Shown: positions 57,661 through 64,000 of the stretch, one piece after another
Layout of the letters: each line of letters opens with the position of its first letter
Position numbering within the stretch: the first letter of the stretch is position 1
Position numbers and translations under genes: made by a program
Notes under the pieces: generated by a model
The model's database searches: none
Seen by the model: the letters and a program-made list of their open reading frames with translations, nothing else
What the model was told of the DNA's origin: nothing
Source of the DNA: Ctenosaura bakeri
Taxonomy: Eukaryota; Chordata; Lepidosauria; Squamata; Iguanidae
Assembly (NCBI GenBank): GCA_948474755.1
Contig: CAOLHI010000077.1
Location: forward strand, 958,912-1,022,911
Direction: 5' to 3'
DNA length: 64,000 nt

Positions 57661-58649
57661 TTGGCTCATGAGGCGAAACATCCCACAAGCTCTTCTCTTT
57701 TCCCCTGGAAGTAAAAATGCAACAATAAGGAGGTATTTTACTAATAATCTGACACCCTCATGAGACTTTTAAAGTGTGACCAGTCGCCTCACTTTGCCCA
57801 GTGACAGTGGTAGCACTGAACCAGAACCCAGTCTCTTCTCTCACCATGCAAAACTTGGAAAAGTTACCTTTTGGGTTGCAGTTCCCAAATTCCCATAGTC
57901 AGCATGGCTGTTGGGAGCTGGGATTCAGGAGTCCGAGGGTTATAATTCTAAATTTCCCAAATTTTGCCATCACGTCTAGTTTAATCTTACATGACTGTCA
58001 TTTTCTGTGGCAGAGAAATTCTCTGGCATTCTTTCTTCCTTGGCAGACCTGTTCCTGCAGCTGACTGTGGCCTTGCATCTCATCTGGGGCAGGAGGTTTT
58101 GAGCCTCAAAGCATCTGATGTAGGGTATGTGAGACTTTGGCTGAGATATTCTTATATTCCTGTATCAATCATGCATTTGATAGCCCAAATAGGCTGTGCA
58201 GAAGCAACAGATCAGTCAGACCATATATAGCTGACTAGCCTGGAGCACATAGCAACACAACCACATTGTGCTGAATTCCAGCTTGTCTGAAGCAGGCTTG
58301 TGTCTCTAATAGTTTACAGATATCATTAGGTGTGCAAGTTCACTCAAGGTGATATTCGCATTTAAAACAGGGCGGAGGGGAAAACTCTTACAATTTTGGT
58401 ACCTAAAATGTTTAAAGAAAGAAATTTTGCATGCATATGTGACTGCAAGGAACAACTCAGCACAATTTAAGCACTTTTAACAGGATGACTGTAACCGGAG
58501 AAATTCTCCCACTGAAATCAATAGGAATGAAAATTTTGGATGGGGTGTAGAACTGTGGACTCTGGTAGGAATATTTACTCTCTTCAGCAATCTAGACAAT
58601 AAGCAAAGTAGTTTACCAGTGGCCTCCATTGGGCTGCGCTAGAGCATCA
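57661..58649. other. Mostly unassigned
   Basis: TTGCAGTTCCCAAATTCCC and GGCTGTTGGGAGCTGGG at 57878-57935 are a small foldback remnant. No gene seen. Confidence 0.35.
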
Positions 58650-58790
58650 TATTTACCTATTCTGTAGTTGTATTAATATCCCCACTTGCTCTCAATATGG
58701 GACCCAAAGTGGCTTACAACACCAGTTAAAACAGAACATAGATAAAACAATCTATAGTATAAAAATGTAATCCAATTAAAAACAGTGGAG
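58650..58790 (-). mobile_element. LINE 3' end, L2-like
   Basis: CTCTCAATATGGGACCCAAAG and TGGCTTACAACACC are the reverse of the 'ccttgagtcccatt...' end seen at 11140 and 16165. Confidence 0.45.
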
Positions 58791-58797
58791 CCAATGT

Positions 58798-58990
58798 TGT
58801 GTAGCATTTTGAGTGCTGAACAATGACCTTGAAGGCCAGGATTCAGTTCCCTGCTCAGCCATGGAAACCTACTAGGTGATTCTGGACACATCACATACTC
58901 TCAGCCCCAGAAAGCCCTGTGACAGGTTTGCCTTAGGGTTGCCATAAGTTGGAAACAACTTGGAGGCACACAACAGCAAGAACAACAAAA
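58798..58990 (+). mobile_element. Sauria-type SINE
   Basis: GAAGGCCAGGATTCAGTTCC, GCCATGGAAACCTACTAGG, CAGGTTTGCCTTAGGGTTGC and the tail ACTTGGAGGCACACAACAGC. Confidence 0.8.
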
Positions 58991-59178
58991 ATCATTTTAA
59001 ACTATAATAATAAAGAAAAAAATACAACTGCCCATTAAAATTTCTTCTTTAGTAGGGAATTAAATGCCAAAGTCTTCTCTAAATGAAAAAGTCTTTGCAT
59101 GCTGCTAGAAAGAAAGAAGAAATGGGACCAAATCAGTCTCCTGTGAAGACCTTCTTTCATGCCCTTATCAAACATGCA

Positions 59179-59771
59179 AGGGCCTTTCTGCACGACACAC
59201 CCAACCCGCCATGGGATGAGAGAAGGACAGGACCAGGATAACACTTATGCACAACATCGTACCAGACCCATCTTTCTCCCATTCCTAGGTGACACGATTG
59301 TGCCACATATCATTGACAGGTTTTTCCCGGCGATCGCACTGCCGTCCTGCTGTGCCAGCACTTAACTTTGCTGCAGAGGTCTTAGAAGCGTAATGACTGC
59401 GTTTCCTGCCCTTGCACAGCCTGGGACAGTACCCAGATGTGCTGTGACAGGAAGAGGCATGGCCATCGTGCTTCCAGGATCCCAGAAGCAACTGGTGCAG
59501 AGGTGAGCACTGCATTGTGCTCCTCTCCTGGGGCAGCCTCTGCTACCATCATCACTGGACGCCACTGGGGCCATTTCCTCAAGAGACTGTTACAGAACTA
59601 TGATTCCACTTTCAACATCCTATGGAATCCTGCGGTTTTTCCGTTTCGGGAGGGGCCAGCCGGCCCCTTCCAAAACTGCAAACCCCAGGAAGATGTTGAA
59701 AGTGGAATCATAGTGCTATAACAGTCTCGTGCGGAAATGGCCTGGGACAGAGGTAAGTTAAGGAAAGGGCC
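59179..59771. mobile_element. Family D/E-type DNA transposon holding a family A MITE
   Basis: GGGCCTTTCTGCACGAC at the left and AAGGAAAGGGCC at the right. The flanks CAA (59176-59178) and CAA (59772-59774) match as a 3-bp duplication. The interior shares GCACAGCCTGGGA and TGCTGTGACAGGAAGAGGC style words with 29342-29773. No transposase. Confidence 0.7.
59569..59742. mobile_element. Family A palindromic MITE (short form)
   Basis: GGCCATTTCCTCAAGAG to CTCGTGCGGAAATGGCC. The target duplication TGG is at 59566-59568 and 59743-59745. Nested in 59179-59771. Confidence 0.85.
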
Positions 59772-59909
59772 CAAGACGTAGCTGTAATAGGGAGTAGAGA
59801 TGAAAATCTTTATTTCATTCCCATGTGCAAGAATTAATAATTTCAAAGTTTCCTGTTTGCTGCATGAGTTCACAATGGGTTTTGTGTATTTTTAAAAATG
59901 ATTCTAAGG

Positions 59910-59933
59910 AGTGTGTGTGTGTGTGTGTGTGTG
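59910..59933. repeat. (GT)n microsatellite
   Basis: Twelve perfect GT units. Confidence 0.9.
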
Positions 59934-59976
59934 AAAGAGATCGTTTAGGCCAAAACCCTTGTCCTGAATCCTGTTG

Positions 59977-60670
59977 CTCAGTCCCACTAGAGTAGACCCA
60001 TGGAATCAACTGTTGAATGGTGAGTTGACATGTTGGTAAATCCCATTGATTTAATTTGTCTATTCCAGTTGGGGTTAAAATTGGGTTTTGACCCTTGGCT
60101 TTTGTGCAAGTCTAAAATACAATAAACACAGTAAACAGCACACTTTGCACAAAATACATCCCTATTTTTATGAAAGCATTGGCTGTTTTGCTCCAAAACT
60201 TGTTTTTATATAGAAAAGAGATGTGTCAATTTTGCACCCCCCCCAAAAAGGCCCAAAATGCAAAATAAATAATTACAAGTAAAAGTAAAAGAAGTAAAAA
60301 TCTCATGCTGGCTATTTTCTCTGTTCCCCATTTCTCAATGAGGGCAAGTAAATTTGCAAATATTTGTTCCCTGACAAAGAATTAATAGAATCCCACTTGA
60401 CCCTGCACATCTACTAACCGGGCCTGACTCCTCATTTTGCTTGTTGCCAGGTGTATGTGGGTCCACTGTTGACTTGTTCATTTCTGCCTTCCTTCATTCC
60501 ACCAGTTCTGCTAAAGACTGCACCTTTCATGTCACTAGAATTGAAACAAATTTGTAAAAATCTGGTTAGTCCCAACTAGAGTCATCTCACTGAATCAACT
60601 GTTGAATGGTAAGTCAACACATACATAATTCCAGTAGGTTCAATGGATCTACTTTACTTGAAGGATAACA
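59977..60670. repeat. Two copies of family H with unassigned sequence between
   Basis: 59977-60070 (GTCCCACTAGAGTAGACCC, CAACTGTTGAATGGTGAG) and 60573-60670 (GTCCCAACTAGAGTCATC, CAACTGTTGAATGGTAAG) are similar and in the same orientation. The intervening 500 bases show no gene. Confidence 0.5.
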
Positions 60671-60779
60671 GGATTTGGACCATTTTTCTCCATTGTCCTT
60701 CAAATTTTTAATGTGACATTTTGAAAATACCAGTAATCTTTTTTTTTTAGCATCTTTTCACTATTCTGCTTTGCTCAGA

Positions 60780-61265
60780 GCTCACCAGAAATGCTGCATC
60801 CATTGCCAGGCACCATAGTTCAAGAATATCAACAAGTTGGACTATGTCCGAAGAGAGATGATCAGAGATCTGGAAATCAAGTCTAATGAGGAATGACTTA
60901 GGGATCTGGATATGTTTAGTTTGGGGAAGAGATACTGAGAGGTGTCATGATAGCCCTCTTTGAATATTTAAAGGGATGTCATGCAGAAGAAAGATCAAGC
61001 TTGTTTTCTACCACCTCAAAGACTAGGACATGAACCAATGTATTCAAATTACAAGGAAAGAGATTTTACCTAATCGTTGGAAATAACTTTTTTTAAAAAT
61101 ACTGTCAAAGCTGTCTGATGGTAGAATGGACTGCTTTTTTTGCACTCTTCTGCTTTGGAGGTCTTTAAACAGAGGTTTGATGAGCATCTTTCAGGAGTGC
61201 TATAGATGTGTATTCCTGCATGGCAATGTGTAGGACCAGATGGCCCTTGTGGTCCCTTCTCCCTC
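60780..61265 (+). mobile_element. CR1 LINE 3' fragment
   Basis: Degraded ORF2 end from GGACTATGTCCGAAGAG to AGATGGCCCTTGTGGTCCC. Many stops and small indels. Confidence 0.75.
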
Positions 61266-61268
61266 TAA

Positions 61269-61470
61269 GACCATTTCTGCACTACACTGTTATAGTGCTA
61301 TCATTCCACTTTCAACATCCCATGGAATCCTGAAGTTTGCAGTTTAGAGAGGGGTGTTTAGGATTCTCTGCCAGAGAGCTCTTTAGCTTCAGTAAACTAC
61401 AAACCCCAGAATTCTACAGGATGCTGAAAGTGGAATAATAGCACTATAACAGTGTAGTGTGGAAACAGCC
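61269..61470. mobile_element. Family A palindromic MITE (long form)
   Basis: GACCATTTCTGCACTACAC to GTGTAGTGTGGAAACAGCC. The target duplication TAA is at 61266-61268 and 61471-61473. It sits exactly where the CR1 tail ends. Confidence 0.85.
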
Positions 61471-61473
61471 TAA

Positions 61474-62830
61474 GATCCTATGATTCTACTACTATGACTA
61501 TTGTTATTGTTATTTCACAAGCATTAAAAATGAAATCTGATATGTTATCACATATCAAACATCACAGCATGCCATTTGTTAAGGATTAAACACTAACAAC
61601 ATTTCTATGTTTGTTGTTAAATCCTAACAGGGAAAATAATAGGATAAAAAATGTCAAAGAGGTGGAAGAGACCAAGAAGTTCTTGAGTCCATCCTACTGT
61701 CAGTACAGAAAATCCATTCGAATAGCATTCATGATAAACGGATAGATGGTTAAACTTCTAACTTGTTTTGGGTTCCAGTATATCTATCTCATCTCATTCA
61801 ACTATTCATAGTCAACTTGGTCAGTTGTTGCTGATAACTCCCATGTCAGTGAGGTAGTGAGTCTGCGCTGGATTTTAGTATGAATTTTAACTTGAGATAT
61901 CCAAGCTGCTGAATCTATTGTGGAGATAGTATTCAGCACTTGGATATCTCCTTTAATGCCTCACTGCTACTGAACTTTATAGACGAGACATTACTTTTGA
62001 AAACATGTTGAAAGGAAGGAAAAAATGGAGAAATTCTCATGGGGGAAGTATAACATATCACCTCACTTCTGAGGTGGCCAAGGAGTGGATGTGAATATTC
62101 TGTCTCTCTCTCTCACTCTCATGTGAAATAATTTATCCAGAATCCTATAGCCTCTTGTAGTGCCAGACCAATGGACTTTAGACTCCTTGTTAGCCTCACA
62201 GTCAAATGTTAACAGTTGCCCAATGAAATGAAAGGTGACCTTGTTGGATATTTTTGCATTTGCTTTGCAGTTCAAGACTGGGAAAAGATATAAGGGCTGA
62301 GGACAGATGAGAGATTCAACTTTTCTCTGATAATAACCTGCTTGCACAGTTCTCATAGCTATTAGAAGGAGATGGATCACACTTGCACAATTCGCTTTTC
62401 TTTGTTTGCTTCTGTTCTGTATAGCCTTTGGGAATCCATTTCCCAAATGCTCCAGTCAGGGAAAGTGTGTGGGCCAACCAAGGTGCCCTGTGTGTCCAGA
62501 AATAGCAATTTGATTTGGTTGCTTGCTGAAGGAGTAAGTTTGTGTAGAATTTGACTGGAGGGCCAAATTCTTGGCGGTGAAGGATGCTGGAACCCAACAG
62601 TGAAGGGGCTGGAATACTTCTCTGCTGTGTACCATCTGCTGCGTCATTTACCATCCATAAAACTTATGCTATCACAGTAATATGTGTCAGTGTACAACAC
62701 TGGGAGAACTCCTGGAGGGGCCTACACCTTGTTCTGGAGTGGGACACTTCCCCAGCTTTGCCCTTCTCCACGTTCATTACCTTTCACCTGTTCTCCAAGA
62801 TTTTGGGAAAAGTGAAGTGCAGGTGAAATA
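61474..62830. other. Unassigned sequence
   Basis: No recognised repeat or exon; a 127-codon minus-strand frame at 62063-62446 has no known domain and no splice-site context I would trust. Confidence 0.35.
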
Positions 62831-63317
62831 CAGTCAACCCTCCACATTTGCTAGGGTTATGGTTGCAGGACCCCAATAGAAGTGGAAAAATTGCAAATAT
62901 CAAAATGTATGTGTGTGTATGTGGAAGGAGGGCTAAAGTATGGTGGGGAGAATGGGCACTCAGGATCCAAACCAGGTCAGGGAAGGGAGAAGGAAAAGGG
63001 GTGGTCAGTGTGATGGCCCCATACTTCCTATCTCGTACCTATCTCTTTCCTTGGGTGTGTGGAGGCCTATCAGGAGAGGGTTTGTGGTGCTGAGTACTTG
63101 CGCTGCCATTCATCCTTAGCTGGCTAGGCAGAGGCTGGTAGAGGAGGAGGAGGAAGACCAGAAGTGGATTCTTAAAGGGTTTAACAGCCTGATCAGAGCC
63201 ACTGAGAGGGAAGGTTCTCCCAGAAAAGAAGCACCTGAGGTGGGGGGCAGGGGTTGGAGAAACGTGCAAATAATCAAATCTGTAAAAGCTAAACCTGCAT
63301 ATGTCGAGGGATTACTG
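62831..63317. mobile_element. Tigger/pogo-like non-autonomous DNA transposon
   Basis: Left end CAGTCAACCCTCCACATTTG; right end CATATGTCGAGGGATTACTG, its imperfect complement. TA flanks at 62829-62830 and 63318-63319. GGTTGCAGGACCCC next to the left end is typical of Tigger-type ends. 487 bp, no transposase. Confidence 0.75.
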
Positions 63318-63419
63318 TAAATAAATAAATACTCCAATATTAAATTACATGTCAGCTCTCAAATATTGACGCCCAGCAGTGCAGAATAAAATATTGATTC
63401 TCACATCTGAAAATTAAAT

Positions 63420-63870
63420 ATGCCGGGAAAAGAAGAGACTCAGGGAGAAGACATGATAGTATTCTCCTAGTCTCTGAAGGGCTGTCAAATAAAAGAAGGG
63501 GAAGACTTGTTCTCTACTGGCCTGGAGAACAGAACTAGATCAAATGAAATCCAGGAGAGTAGACTTCAGTTGACTATTATGAGAAAATTCTCAACAATAA
63601 AAGCAGTTTAATCATAAAATTGATTGAGATGATCAAAAGAGGATACGTGACGAGGCAAATTGGCTTAAGTAGCCCCTTAACTTGCCTCTACCATGTGATA
63701 TGACTTCGTGTCAGGCACTAATCTCCAATTACCTGCTCTCTCCCATGGAGACCATCACCTTTCCCCACAGCAACATTGTTGTGAATGTCCAGGTAAGCAG
63801 ATTACCTTAATTTTGTTGATTCTTCCTTCCTGGAGGTCTTCAGTCAGAAGCTGGACATCTGCAAATCTGG
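63420..63870 (+). mobile_element. CR1 LINE fragments, interrupted
   Basis: 63420-63600 (AGAAGACATGATAGTATTC, AGGAGAGTAGACTTCAG) and 63820-63870 (TTCCTGGAGGTCTTCAGTC) are two pieces of a CR1 ORF2 end. About 215 unassigned bases separate them (63605-63818). Confidence 0.6.
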
Positions 63871-64000
63871 GAAAGAGAATTCTGAGAGGGAATTGTAATA
63901 TTAAATGATATGGGGAAAATATATTGAATATACTAAATATACTAAAAAGTACTTCGTACTTGTTCCCCAGCTTCTAGAGGTCTTCTCTTCCACTGATTTC
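63871..64000. other. Unassigned window end
   Basis: AT-rich; nothing recognised. Confidence 0.35.

Noticed and set aside
62063..62446. 127-codon minus-strand frame
   Set aside because: No domain, no convincing splice context, and ordinary length for chance in 64 kb.
1..64000. CRISPR array, bacterial operons, phage or plasmid features
   Set aside because: All regularly spaced repeats are microsatellites or dispersed transposons; the sequence is plainly vertebrate.

Overview
This is vertebrate nuclear DNA, most likely from a squamate reptile (a lizard, perhaps iguanian). The evidence is the repeat content. It holds many tRNA-headed SINEs with an (ACA)n tail of the Sauria type, a BovB (RTE) LINE whose 3' end resembles the SINE tail, and 5S-rRNA-headed SINEs. 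It also holds many 3'-end CR1 copies, L2-like LINE tails, 5'-truncated L1s, LTR elements and a dense set of short palindromic DNA transposons. I found no host protein-coding exon that I could defend. The base composition and lack of long ORFs fit an intergenic or intronic region.

Layout. 1-3.3 kb: unassigned sequence, an old foldback, a 700-bp non-autonomous DNA element and a minus-strand CR1. 3.3-10.4 kb: one complete 7.06-kb LTR retroelement on the minus strand with nearly identical LTRs, a tRNA-Gly primer binding site, a polypurine tract and a 4-bp target duplication. It has no recognisable gag-pol and carries a 5S rRNA-like copy. 10.4-13 kb: CR1, an L2-like tail, and a SINE split twice by DNA transposons. 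13-28 kb: sparse unique DNA with an L1 fragment, BovB, 5S SINEs, SINEs, foldbacks and a (CAT)n array. 28-38 kb: a small L1, foldback elements, SINEs and a candidate conserved stretch near 34.3-34.8 kb. 39-41 kb: a solo LTR split by a young L1 whose ORF2 tail is fully open. 42-43.3 kb: a SINE split by a hAT-like element that itself holds a MITE. 44.1-45.8 kb: a large pyrimidine microsatellite, then a CR1 split by one DNA element and followed by a chimeric one. 47.2-51 kb: two nested solo LTRs of the family seen at 39 kb, a CR1, a MITE, and a third type of solo LTR on the minus strand. 51-64 kb: CR1, SINEs, foldbacks, a Tigger/pogo-like element and unassigned DNA.

How the parts relate. The autonomous partners implied by the non-autonomous copies are BovB (for Sauria and 5S SINEs), an unseen retrovirus-like element (for the 7-kb LTR element), and unseen DNA transposases for the GGCC-ended foldbacks (3-bp duplications), the hAT-like elements (8-bp) and the Tigger-like element (TA). 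Many insertions are nested, so much of their relative age can be read from the sequence. Family letters (A, C, D, E, F, G, H) are my own labels for repeats that I matched within this window; they are not database names.
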